A DNA stretch of 64,000 bases from Arion vulgaris (GCA_020796225.1 CM036758.1:64077774-64141773), one strand, 5' to 3'; positions 50,776 through 60,892 are shown, numbered from the stretch's first letter. The notes: a model not told the origin generated them from the sequence alone. Made by a program: numbers and translations.

Positions 50776-50869
50776 AACTGAAAGGGTGCTGGACTATCCT
50801 GGGACGCTTAAAGCTGCCCAAACTGACCAATGTACATGCCAGAAGAGCCTCAAGATTTCTGAAAATCAT

Positions 50870-51392
50870 TCAAACATGTCCTCTCCTCAGTGGTTTGAGG
50901 TCTCAAACATGTCTCCCCTTAATGGTTTGAGGTCTCAAACATGTCCCCCTTAATGTTTTGAGGTCTCAAACATGTCCCCCCTAATGGTTTGAAATCTCAA
51001 ACATGTCCCCCCTTAATGGCTGGTTTGAGGTCTCAAACATGTCTCCCCTTAATGGTTTGAGGTCTCAAACATGTCCCCCTTAATGTTTTGAGGTCTCAAA
51101 CATGTCCCCCCTAATGGTTTGAAATCTCAAACATGTCCCCCCTTAATGGCTGGTTTGAGGTCTCAAACATGTCTCCCCTTAATGGTTTGAGGTCTCAAAC
51201 ATGTCCCCCTTAATGGCTTGAGGTCTCAAACATGTCCCACCTAATGGTTTGAGGTCTCAAACATGTCCCCCTTAATGGCTTGAGGTCTCAAACATGTCCC
51301 CCTTAATGGTTTGAGGTCTCAAACATGTCCCCCTTAATGGCTTGAGGTCTCAAACATGTCCCCCTTAATGGTTTGAGGTCTCAAACATGTCC
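50870..51392 (+). repeat. 31-bp tandem array with an inverted repeat per unit
   Basis: About 17 units built on 'ggtttgaggtctcaaacatg' plus C4-5 TTAAT. Each unit contains TTTGAG-GT-CTCAAA, a near-perfect 14-bp inverted repeat. Lengths vary by a few bases, and a higher-order block of about four units is duplicated at 50887-51010 and 51029-51152. Confidence 0.93.
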
Positions 51393-51584
51393 CCTCCTCA
51401 ATGACTGTGATAGTAATCTGAAAGAGAAATTACGGAACACCTACGAGGTCCTCTTGCAGACAACTGGATTCATTGAGACAACTCATCTTGCTGTTTAAAC
51501 ATCTGAGCATTGGAAACTGATCGCAGAACAACAAGTGAGATATAGTACAGCGTGAGAAACAATTTAGAAGGGGAGGCACCCAGT

Positions 51585-53408
51585 GTTCCCAGGGCTCACA
51601 AGGAAGCAAAAATAGTACTTCTACGACCTGTAAGACATCCGGGGCTCACAAGGGAAGCAAAGAATAGTACCTCTACGACCTGTAAGACATCCGGGCTCAC
51701 AAGGAAGCAAAGAATAGTACTTCTACGACCTGTAAGACATCCGGGGCTCACAAGGGAAGCAAAGAATAGTACCTCTACGACCTGTAAGACATCCGGGGCT
51801 CACAAGGGAAGCAAAGAATAGTACTTCTACGACCTGTAAGACATCCGGGGCTCACAAGGGAAGCAAAGAATAGTACCTCTACGACCTGTAAGACATCCGG
51901 GGCTCACAAGGGAAGCAAAGAATAGTACCTCTACGACCTGTAAGACATCCGGGGCTCACAAGGGAAGCAAAGAATAGTACCTCTACGACCTGTAAGACAT
52001 CCGGGCCCGCAAGGAAGCAAAGAATAGTACTTCTACGACCTGTAAGACATCCGGGGCTCACAAGGGAAGCAAAGAATAGTACTTCTACGACCTGTAAGAC
52101 ATCCGGGGCTCACAAGGGAAGCAAAGAATAGTACCTCTACGACCTGTAAGACATCCAGGGCTCACAAGGGAAGCAAAGAATAGTACCTCTACGACCTGTA
52201 AGACATCCGGGGCCCGCAAGGGAAGCAAAGAATAGTACTTCTACGACCTGTAAGACATCCAGGGCTCACAAGGGAAGCAAAGAATAGTACTTCTACGACC
52301 TGTAAGACATCCGGAGCTCACAAGGGAAGCAAAGAATAGTACTTCTACGACCTGTAAGACATCCGGGGCTCACAAGGGAAGCAAAGAATAGTACCTCTAC
52401 GACCTGTAAGACATCCAGGGCTCACAAGGGAAGCAAAGAATAGTACTTCTACGACCTGTAAGACATCCAGGGCTCACAAGGGAAGCAAAGAATAGTACTT
52501 CTACGACCTGTAAGACATCCGGGGCCCGCAAGGGAAGCAAAGAATAGTACTTCTACGACCTGTAAGACATCCAGGGCTCACAAGGGAAGCAAAGAATAGT
52601 ACTTCTACGACCTGTAAGACATCCGGGGCCCGCAAGGGAAGCAAAGAATAGTACTTCTACGACCTGTAAGACATCCGGGGCTCACAAGGGAAGCAAAGAA
52701 TAGTACTTCTACGACCTGTAAGACATCCGGGGCTCACAAGGGAAGCAAAGAATAGTACTTCTACGACCTGTAAGACATCCGGGGCTCACAAGGGAAGCAA
52801 AGAATAGTACTTCTACGACCTGTAAGACATCCAGGGCCCGAAGGAAGCAAAGAATAGTACTTCTATGACCTGTAAGACATCCGGGGCCCGCAAGGGAAGC
52901 AAAGAATAGTACTTCTACGACCTGTAAGACATCCAGGGCTCACAAGGGAAGCAAAGAATAGTACTTCTACGACCTGTAAGACATCCAGGGCTCACAAGGG
53001 AAGCAAAGAATAGTACCTCTACGACCTGTAAGACATCCGGGCCCGCAAGGAAGCAAAGAATAGTACCTCTACGACCTGTAAGACATCCAGGGCTCACAAG
53101 GGAAGCAAAGAATAGTACCTCTACGACCTGTAAGACATCCGGGGCCCGCAAGGGAAGCAAAGAATAGTACCTCTACGACCTGTAAGACATCCAGGGCTCA
53201 CAAGGGAAGCAAAGAATAGTACCTCTACGACCTGTAAGACATCCGGGGCCCGCAAGGGAAGCAAAGAATAGTACTTCTACGACCTGTAAGACATCCGGGG
53301 CTCACAAGGGAAGCAAAGAATAGTACCTCTACGACCTGTAAGACATCCGGGGCTCACAAGGGAAGCAAAGAATAGTACTTCTACGACCTGTAAGACATCC
53401 GGGGCTCA
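51585..53408 (-). repeat. 52-bp tandem array derived from the SINE-A tail, about 35 copies
   Basis: The unit includes 'gctcacaagggaagcaaaga' and 'acgacctgtaagacatcc'. Reversed, it reads as the SINE-A end (tcttacgacatg..ttgtaggtcg..tattctttgcttcccttgc-ggg). The array runs without a break into the rest of a minus-strand SINE-A at 53409. Subtypes (ggctcac/ggcccgc, cttcta/cctcta, ccggg/ccagg) are mixed along it. Confidence 0.95.
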
Positions 53409-53575
53409 CCTGTAAGACATGTCGTAGGAGACGACTGAGGTAGGGGTCTAGTGAAACTACCCTAGTAAATCAAAAGCATCGCAGAAATCGGATGTTCTGT
53501 AGGTGCATAACTGACACAACGTGCAATCACACGTAGGCTTAGATCACATACAAATCACAAAGAGTGGTTTTTCTC
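53406..53575 (-). mobile_element. SINE-A body abutting the 52-bp array
   Basis: 'tgtcgtaggagacgactgag', 'taaatcaaaagcatcgcaga' and 'gatcacatacaaatcacaaa' are SINE-A in reverse, 3' end toward the array. Confidence 0.85.
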
Positions 53576-53945
53576 TCTCTCTCTCTCTCTCTCTCGTGAT
53601 CGCTTAAAGAACCATGTACCAGATCTCTCCATAAATTCATTCATATGGAAATCTGATTCATACAGCCTTAGTATGGGAGGATTTCGACACATCTTCAGTG
53701 CCATTTGGAGCTCTGGTGCTTATCCTTCGGCGATGTGCCCGGATTCAGCCAGCGTTTACTGGATTCGCTCTCCGTTAGCCTTTGGCTGTCCCCAGCCGTC
53801 CTGCAAGGCAGCAGACTTCTACACATTTAGGACACGTGCATCCGATTTCAGCCAAACATCCTTAGTCGATTCTTACGACACGTGTGGCAGGTAACAATGG
53901 TTCTAATCTTTGCATCCCAAATGTAGGCCCCGGTAGCTACTCGGA
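53572..53945 (+). mobile_element. SINE-C copy 1 with (TC)n leader
   Basis: A (TC)12 run, then 'ccatgtaccagatctctcca', 'gagctctggtgcttatcctt', 'agccagcgtttactggattc', and a 3' module shared with SINE-B ('gcatccgatttcagccaaac', 'gtaacaatggttctaatctt'). A second copy is at 60.54 kb. Confidence 0.75.
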
Positions 53946-54997
53946 CGAAAGAGTGGTTTAACAAGTGGCTGATATGTAGCGTTTGAGGAAGAAGAGGAAA
54001 AAGAAGGGAAAGAGAGAGAAATAAGATGAAAGCGAGAAAAAGACTATTGTAGATACCAAATATTCCAACAACTCACACACGTACACACACAAAGAAAAAT
54101 GGGCGAAGGTGGCTGTGTTCTTACCGACCAAACACACAGAACCATTGATGTGTAAATAATTAATCAGCAAATCAGTTATGGCTCTCTTGTGCGTTAGGAC
54201 GTTAATCATGCGTTTGCAGCATTTATCTCGTCTCACTGCCATTTACTTTCATATCTTCTCAGGCGTATATTCAAAACTTTAACTCTTCCATTGTGTTTCT
54301 CTCCTTACAAGATAATAAATTACTGCTTATTCCCCCTTCGTTTATCAATTCAGCGCAGATGAATAAACACTACAAATATTTCAGAAGTATAACAAATATT
54401 CGTTTGTTATTGAATGTTTGTTATTATGTTTATTCTGACGATAAATAACAACAAACCTAACTTGACTTATTATTTTATTAAGTTAACTATATTTGTTATT
54501 TAGCCAAGAAACGAGCTTGACATCCCATTATCTTAACACTTTCATAACACAGTGGCTCTCGTGTTGTATCTCAATGTACATCACCGTAAGAATTTATGCG
54601 TGCACCGCAGTTCATTACAAATTAATGAAAGGTCAAAACAGCCTAAAACACCGACATAACTGTATTCAGAGTTAGCTGATCGACACGAATTCACAAGACA
54701 TAGAACTGCTCTCAAAGTTTCGATGATAGATATTGTTTTCTGAGGCGGTTGCAAATGTTATTTTCTAGCTTATTGCGCAAGATACAGTATAAAATCTCAA
54801 TTTACTCGAGCAGGGTTCTTTTTCGTAGGCGTGTAGTCTTAAAATCAAATTATACTGTGGGGGTGTGATTTGTTTCTACCGTAACTGCTCTCATGTCGAT
54901 CCAGTCTTAATTGTGTACAAGAGAAACATTCGGAAGTAAAGACCAGTGTTGATCATATCTCCCAACTTGTGCCAATGTTCAAAGAAATATACTGGAC
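53946..54997. other. no recognisable feature
   Basis: Mostly AT-rich unique sequence. 54890-54930 has 'ctctcatgtcgatccagtct', a short echo of SINE-3. No gene was recognised. Confidence 0.5.
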
Positions 54998-55012
54998 TAA
55001 CACATTATTCTT

Positions 55013-55341
55013 CTCGCCTCTCTGCCTTTTGGCTAAGATCAAAGTGTAGTATCTGTATCGCTTGATATCTGTCACAATATCTGTTATGATATCTGTCATA
55101 ATAGCCCATTATATGGTTTCACAAAGTTATCAGTTTGTGTTACGGAACTAGTTCCCATTTGATCGAAGCCGAAGGTCGAGAGCCTTCATTAAATGCCACA
55201 TGGCTACCCTTGTACAAAACTAGGAGTGCAATCGATCGAAGGATTGATGGGGGCTTGATAGTTTATAAACGTTTTCACTTTCCGTTGTACGGGTTCCACC
55301 TGGTATGGCACATCTGGGACGGGCCCCATTAAAAATAAAAA
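55013..55341 (+). mobile_element. U2-snRNA-like retroposon with 15-bp TSD
   Basis: The 5' part (55013-55080) contains GCCTTTTGGCTAAGATCAAA followed by GTGTAGTATCTGT, the conserved U2 snRNA 5' end with its GTAGTA branch-point recognition sequence. The 3' end (55296-55327) has CACCTGGTATGGCA..GGGACGG, resembling the U2 3' stem-loop. The middle (about 200 bp) is not U2-like and has no obvious Sm site, and the total is longer than U2 (about 190 nt). The element ends in an A-rich run and is flanked by the exact duplication taacacattattctt (54998-55012, 55342-55356). It is a retrotransposed U2-derived sequence, not a functional U2 gene. Confidence 0.75.
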
Positions 55342-55356
55342 TAACACATTATTCTT

Positions 55357-55795
55357 GCTTATACCCGTAGCGTTGAAACGGTCTCTTTACACTTGTTTAC
55401 TTACTGAAGCGGTGACCACAATCAGCCGCGATCACAAGGCATCGGAATCCAAGTCCCTGAACACATATTTCATAACTATTCAACTTACACTGACGCACGG
55501 CGGTAGATCTGGCTGTAGGTCTGGCTAACGAAGTAATAATCGTCACAAATGGTTAAGAGAAAATCAATTATTTCATTTTCAACCTACCTGGAGGTTGCAA
55601 GATTAAGATAGTCATGACTAAACAGTCTTTTCGTTCGCTATTTTCCAGATGTGGAAGGTTATCCAGCTTGAGGCGTTGCTCCCACTGTCACTTTGAGTAA
55701 AGAAGTTCCCCTCCATCTTCGATTGAAAAAAATTAATTCTGAAACCTACACCCCCATAAATAATTGTCAGAAGATCCACAATATATATATGAGAC
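55357..55795. other. no recognisable feature
   Basis: Unique-looking sequence with no motif identified. Confidence 0.5.
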
Positions 55796-55799
55796 TGCA

Positions 55800-55930
55800 G
55801 TAAAACTATTTGATTGGCAAAACACGTAATCACAAAGTACTGTAGTTTTACAAATTACAAAAACAATGACAAAATACAGCAACGTTTCGACCAACAAGGC
55901 CTTTATCAAGCAAACGAACAACAGGAGTGA
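55800..55930 (-). mobile_element. Penelope-like terminal fragment with hammerhead-like motif
   Basis: The minus strand has cttgataaaggccttgttgg followed by tcgaaacgttgctg, then 'gtaaaactacagtactttgt' and 'acgtgttttgcca'. Best-preserved helix (GGCC/GGTC) of the five related blocks. Confidence 0.5.
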
Positions 55931-56495
55931 CAAATTTAAAAAAACAAATGGGCGACCAAAAACAAACGTTTCTAATGAACATCTGGAAATAAAAAAGGAA
56001 ATATGGGAATAAATCTGGGTATATGTTGCATGTATTCAAGTTATATATTTACTAGATTTTTCATTGTTTCTCTTCCGTTCTATTTCTAGTTTTTATGTTT
56101 GTTTTTGTGCTACATTTATTTCGTTATTCAGAAGATCCACCAACTTTAAATCAAAAGTTAAACTCAACTGCCGGGCATAGGGAATAGGAGAACAGTCTTG
56201 GTGGTTGAAACAAAATCAAAGACAAAAGCTATGGAGCTGCATGCTAGAACTGGAGAAGACAACATACTTGAACCGAGTAACAAGGTCTGAAGATCTACCA
56301 TGACGGCAAACTTGAACAGAGCAACAACGTCTGAAGATCTACCGTGACTTGAAGATGTGCTATGTTTGCAGACCTGAAAATTTAGTACGATCACAGATCT
56401 GCAGGTGTAGTATAACTACATACCTGAGAATCTTGCATGTTCGCAGACCTGAAGAACTAGTTCGGGAACAGATAACAAAAAGGTATCATGAACAC
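55931..56495. other. no gene; short 'gaagatct' repeats
   Basis: 56260-56520 has loosely repeated phrases of the form 'cctgaagatct' and 'gcagacctgaa' spaced 50-60 bp apart, an old degenerate tandem repeat. The rest is unassigned. Confidence 0.5.
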
Positions 56496-57000
56496 AGACC
56501 TGAAGATCTAGCATGTTGGTTTCGAATTGAAGACACCAGGAAAAAAGTGGGTACAAAATCAGTACTGAACTTCATCAAGAAACAACAAATTAAATGGTTC
56601 GGTCACATAAGCAGACTACCAATAGATTGTGCGCCTCAAAGAGAAATGTTACTCCGATACAGTGGATACAAAGCTAAAGGCCGTCCACGCAAAATGTGAA
56701 TCTCAGATATAACAGAGGCCACTAAAACCACCATGAACGAAGCGCACACAAAAGTCCGTTCTAGAAATCTCTTCTTATCCTGACGATATATGAACCCTAC
56801 CCGATTAGGAGTCTCCACAGCACTAAGCATAGAACTACACGCCTGGAGCTGTTGACGGTTTCCAGGTTTTAAAGAAAGCTCCGGCGCTCCCCCCAATGCA
56901 CTATAGGAAATAGAGTGAAAACTCATAACTCCTAGGGTTCAAAGAAGAAAAAGAATCCTGACGATGTGAGGTAAAACAGGATTACAGAAAAGAAAAAGAA
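56496..57000 (+). mobile_element. LINE-I 3' end, split by a small retroposon
   Basis: Reads KVGTKSVLNFIKKQQIKWFG, HISRLPIDCAPQREM and YKAKGRPRK, then frameshifts to I-T-E-A-T-K and ..AHTKVRSRNLFLS. The 3' end 'atcctgacgat' is duplicated around the insertion at 56788-56954 and continues 'gtgaggtaaaacaggattac'. Confidence 0.8.
56788..56954 (+). mobile_element. small retroposon with self-complementary ends and 11-bp TSD
   Basis: Flanked by atcctgacgat at 56777-56787 and 56955-56965, and ending in 'aaagaagaaaaaga'. The ~149-bp core (56792-56940) starts GAACCCTA..TTAGGAGT and ends ACTCCTAGGGTTC, so the ends can pair as a closing stem, as in many small structured RNAs. I do not recognise the RNA. 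It interrupts LINE-I, so it is younger than that copy. Confidence 0.65.
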
Positions 57001-57415
57001 AATAACAGTTTAGGAACCGCTTCTGAAACGGTGATACAAAAATTCAATTTCAAATATATCACCTACGTCATGGTTGTATTAAAAACACAGGAGCTGACGT
57101 TCTAGTCTAGACGGTAGTTATCACGAAACGAAGAATCTTCCATCATTGGAGTATCACTTCTTGTTCATCAATGAAATGTGAAATGTTTTTGTCTGTTTAT
57201 TCAATTCTTTTTTCAGATTTATTTGCGAGTTTTAGCTCGAATCTAATGTTATTAAAATAGCTTGGGATATAAATCTATCAGATCATGGCGTCTACCACGT
57301 CCACATTTAAGGTTAATAGACTTTTGCTTGTCCACCTCTTTGTGTTTTATTGTTTTATATTATAACGTTTTTATAATTACCTTTATTTAATGCAATATCA
57401 AAATAAATAACACAA
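57001..57415. other. no recognisable feature
   Basis: AT-rich sequence without recognisable motifs. Confidence 0.5.
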
Positions 57416-57417
57416 CA

Positions 57418-57800
57418 CTAAAACAAGTCCATCGATTCAAGTATTTGGGAACATTCCTAACATCAGATGGAAGATGTACAACAGAGATTAGAGTAGAATC
57501 ACTCAAGCGTAAGCAGCTTTTAGGAAAATGAAAAACACATTATGCGTGAATTCACTACCAATGACATTGCGAAAACGAGTACTTCAGGCCTATATAGAAC
57601 TAATACTTATGTATGGCAGCGAATCATGGACAATGAACAAACAAACAATCAACAAGATCATTTCGAGCAACAGAGATGACGAATTTCAAAGAACACTTAC
57701 AAATGGACGGTTACAGAAACATTCAAAAGTATCTAATGAAAATCTAGGAATAAAAACGAATAACGAAATGGGTGCAGCACAAAACTAGAAGTGGAAAAGA
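57418..57800 (+). mobile_element. decayed LINE RT C-terminus
   Basis: Reads VHRFKYLGTFLTSDGRCTTE, later VLQAYIELILMYGSESWTMN, then GRLQKHSKVS..KTNNEMGAAQN, in broken frames. Confidence 0.7.
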
Positions 57801-57959
57801 AGAGAAACAATAAACAATCAAGTGAAAATATAACTGATATATATGAAGCAAATACACATATAGATTACAAGGCATGAGATGAGAAAGTACAAAGAAGCAT
57901 AGGAATGTAATGCGTTGAGTCCAAGCAGGCATGTCAGAATATTATCTCTATCGTTACCA

Positions 57960-58200
57960 CAAACGTATTCATATGCAGATAATTATCAGTTATCAGTTAT
58001 ATGAGGACTATCATCATAGCACTCCGGATATGTCCATAGGTGCTCCGATCTCCGCCTCAGCAAATCCAGCAGCGTCCATCGACCCAACACGCCAGATCGA
58101 TGTTGATTAATCAATCTCGTTGCATATTTAGTATGTCGTTCTTTTCGGGCTGCACCAATATTGACACCCATCTCTTTCATCTGGTACAGAGAATTATATT
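57960..58200 (-). mobile_element. LINE-M2 3' end, inverted copy
   Basis: The minus strand reads LKEMGVNIGAARKERHTKYA, GVLGRWTLLDLLRRRSEHLW and SPHITDN, then (ctgataa) tail. Partner of 2160-2490. Confidence 0.8.
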
Positions 58201-58524
58201 CACAGACACCTCATTAGCATTTAACGTTTTATAACAGCCACTAATTCATGACATTACAATTGTGTTTTGACCTATGGAAACTATAACCGTGAGGATCTAT
58301 AACTATAGTAAAAATGAGACAGCAGTAAATCATTTAACTGCTGATGCTGGTACCACTATCGTATTCTCAGAAGTTGCTGTCATGTACGACCGTTCTGCTC
58401 TCGCACTAAATGAGAAATTTTGATTCTAATCTCATCCCGCCCACAAGTTATCACGCCCACATTAGATTATACAGCTAGTTGTAGGCTATTGAATTTCAAT
58501 GACTATTTATGTCTCACTCAGTAC

Positions 58525-58690
58525 CAGTGGCGGCTTGTCATTAAGGACCAGTGGGACCGTGCCCCACCAAAAATAAGGTGTAACGTGTATTTATTATTTT
58601 ATACATTAAAATATAACCTAACCGAAACCATGACTTTTCCGAAAATTTATGTCTGGCTCCACCAACAAAAATTATCACGAGCCGCCACTG
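58525..58690 (+). mobile_element. hAT-like MITE copy 5
   Basis: 166 bp, ends CAGTGGCGGCTTGTCATTA and TCACGAGCCGCCACTG. Exact 8-bp TSD ctcagtac at 58517-58524 and 58691-58698. Confidence 0.92.
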
Positions 58691-58764
58691 CTCAGTACTT
58701 TCCACTGATATCCCCTCACATTAGATAAGTACATATGTGCGTTGTCCTCCAGTACATCAGCCAT

Positions 58765-59825
58765 CTTTATGATTGATTGATTGATTGATTGAATGATTGA
58801 TAGGATCATCATTATTACACTTCGGTGAGCAACCATGTTGCTCCGATCTCTTTCTTAAACAGGAAAATCTCAGCGACAGTGCGCGAACTCTGCAACAACG
58901 GCGAGGGTACCCGATGTAATTTTAAGATGGTGAGACTATTTTATAGTAATCTATGTGTATTTGCTCCATATATATAAGTTATTTATCCACTATATTGTTT
59001 ATTGTTTCTCTTCTTTTCCACTTCCGGTTTTGTGTTGCACTCATTTCGTTATTCGTTTTTATTCCCAGATTTTCATTAGATAGGTTTGAATGTTTCTACA
59101 TGTAATCGTCCATTTGTAGTGTTCCTCGAAATTTGTCATTCTTGTTGTATTGTTTGCTCGAAATTCGTCATTCTTGTTGTATTGTTTGCTTGATAAAGGC
59201 ATTTTGGTCGAAACGTTGCTGTTTATCGTCACTGTTTCTGTATTTTGTAAAACTATAGTACTTTGTTTTTACGTGTTTGACTATTTTGTAGGAATTTTAT
59301 TTTTAATCTTTCTAAGAAATTTTGACGGGCAGCGGCTTTCCAGACTGTTCTTCTCGATTTTAAACTTTTTCACCAATTATAATGTTACATGCTCTTTGTT
59401 TTCAGGTTTACATTGCTGTCTAATTTGTATTATATGTAATGAGCTCCAGCCGGTGCTACGGGGTTCGTGAACCGTTGACTGGTCCTCCAGCAGAGCAGAC
59501 AAGAAAATATGCATACAAAAGAAGAGGTAGAGGAGAGAAGAGAATCAGCGAGCCACAGGAACCATCAGTATGCATACTCTTCGATATCTGTTGGGGAGAC
59601 TGAGCACCTATGGGTCTGTCCGGAGTGCAATGACGTCAGTTTAGTAACCAATAACTAATAATCAATAACGACAGTCTTCGATAGAACTAGGTACTTGAGC
59701 TCACCTACACTGAAATCAGGGATCTCTGGAGAATATGTCAGTGGCTCCACGAGGAAGCGAATCGGGTACCTTTGGAACGATAGACGAGCACCTAACTTCT
59801 ACGCCACTGAGACTCCCCCGAGATC
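58765..59825 (-). mobile_element. SINE-2 copy interrupted at 58943-59278
   Basis: Starts with (TTGA)n on + (the SINE-2 3' tail), then 'aaatctcagcgacagtgcgc', is cut at 58942 and resumes at 59279 with 'gactattttgtaggaatttt', then 'ccagactgttcttctcgatt'. The head end is around 59700-59815 ('cctacactgaaatcagggat', 'acgccactgagactcc'). A second disruption around 59390-59690 contains unassigned sequence. Confidence 0.72.
58943..59278 (+). mobile_element. Penelope-like insertion inside SINE-2, 9-bp TSD
   Basis: A 336-bp insert flanked by gactatttt (58934-58942, 59279-59287). It contains 'cttgataaaggcattttggt' followed by 'cgaaacgttgctg', then 'gtaaaactatagtactttgt' and 'acgtgttt'. This gives the right boundary of the repeated block seen at four other sites. 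Confidence 0.6.
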
Positions 59826-59882
59826 TTTATGATCCCACAAGCTCACTCCAGGTTGTAGAACTCTTTTGTCTCCTTACCTGCT

Positions 59883-60058
59883 GGCTGTAGGTGCGATGCG
59901 ATGTTATGCGATGTTATGTATCGACGTCATGGCATATTGGGCATTCCCATGCGTGCTCTGTCGTCCGTTGCAGCAGCCACCCCAAAGTCCATTTGCTCAC
60001 CGTACCCATGAGAAGTTGATTACTATATCTTCTCTCTACCACGAAGACGACACTGTCT
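59883..60058 (+). repeat. dispersed repeat E, copy 2
   Basis: 'gcgatgttatgcgatgttat', 'ttgggcattcccatgcgtgc', 'ccccaaagtccatttgctca' and 'ctctctaccacgaagacgac', collinear with 1918-2095. It is followed by LINE-N. Confidence 0.65.
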
Positions 60059-60059
60059 G

Positions 60060-60265
60060 GCATGTCCAAACTTAACGCCTAATTCTCGAACTCGTTCCAG
60101 TGTCTGAGACCCGCCCATGTCACACAATTGAGAGCGTACCGCATTGATGATATCGGCTCTGTCCATGCTTCTGCCCACTTGAGTCGGGGCACTGTTTGCA
60201 AGAGAGTCAGCACGCTCGTTACCCCGCACTCCAGCATGTCCAGGCGTGTACAGCCAAGTCATTTT
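60060..60265 (-). mobile_element. LINE-N fragment, RNase H terminus
   Basis: The minus strand reads MTWLYTPGHAGVRGNERADS, LANSAPTQVGRSMDRADI, then RVRELGVKFGHARQCR. The TPGHAGVRGNERAD motif with its His and Asp is the final RNase H motif of I/Jockey-type LINEs. The domain start is missing. Confidence 0.85.
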
Positions 60266-60539
60266 CTTGAGATGTGATCTCGAATGATGTCCACCTATTC
60301 CACACGCATACTTCCAGGTGCATAGTACTGTGTCATTGTTGTTTTAACCCACATGGAGTAGAATCTGGCTCTTATTATTCTGGTACTCACAGGTTCTCAT
60401 TCTATCACGTTCTTCTTGGTATCCCTATCCAGAATTATTCCCACATCATCTGCATGGAGGTCATCATTCCTTCCTGCATAGCATATTGTTTCTCAAGTTG
60501 CCAGTTTTACTTAGTTTAAATTTTATTCTGGTTAGCACA

Positions 60540-60890
60540 TCATCTCTCTCTCTCTCTCTCTCTCTCTGATCACCACCTAGACTAGTGTACCAGATCTCCC
60601 CATAAATTCTATTCATGTGGAAATCTGATTCATGCAGCCTTAGCATTGGTGTGTTTACGTCACATCTTCAGCACCATTTGGAGCTCTGGTGCTTATCCTT
60701 CGGCGATGTGTCCGGTTTCAGCCAGCGTTTACTCGATTCGCTCTCCGTTCTGTAGCCATCTAGCGTTTTTACGGTGTGGGGTAGCTAGCCCCACGTCCAT
60801 CTCCTTAGTCGCCTTTTACGACATGCGTCGCAGGTAACAGTGGTTCTATTCTTTACATCCCAATTTGGGCTCCGGTAACCACTCGGGCGA
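60540..60890 (+). mobile_element. SINE-C copy 2 with (TC)n leader
   Basis: 'ctagtgtaccagatctcccc', 'cagcaccatttggagctctg', 'agccagcgtttactcgattc', then the shared 3' module 'cgccttttacgacatgcgtc' and 'gtaacagtggttctattctt', end 'ccactcgggcgat'. Confidence 0.78.
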
Positions 60891-60892
60891 TC

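Noticed and set aside
51585..53408. CRISPR array
   Set aside because: Regular 52-bp spacing, but units are identical throughout with no unique spacers, no cas genes, and a eukaryotic SINE as the source.
55013..55341. Functional U2 snRNA gene
   Set aside because: Too long, no Sm site seen, non-U2 middle, A-rich tail and a 15-bp TSD. It is a retrotransposed derivative.
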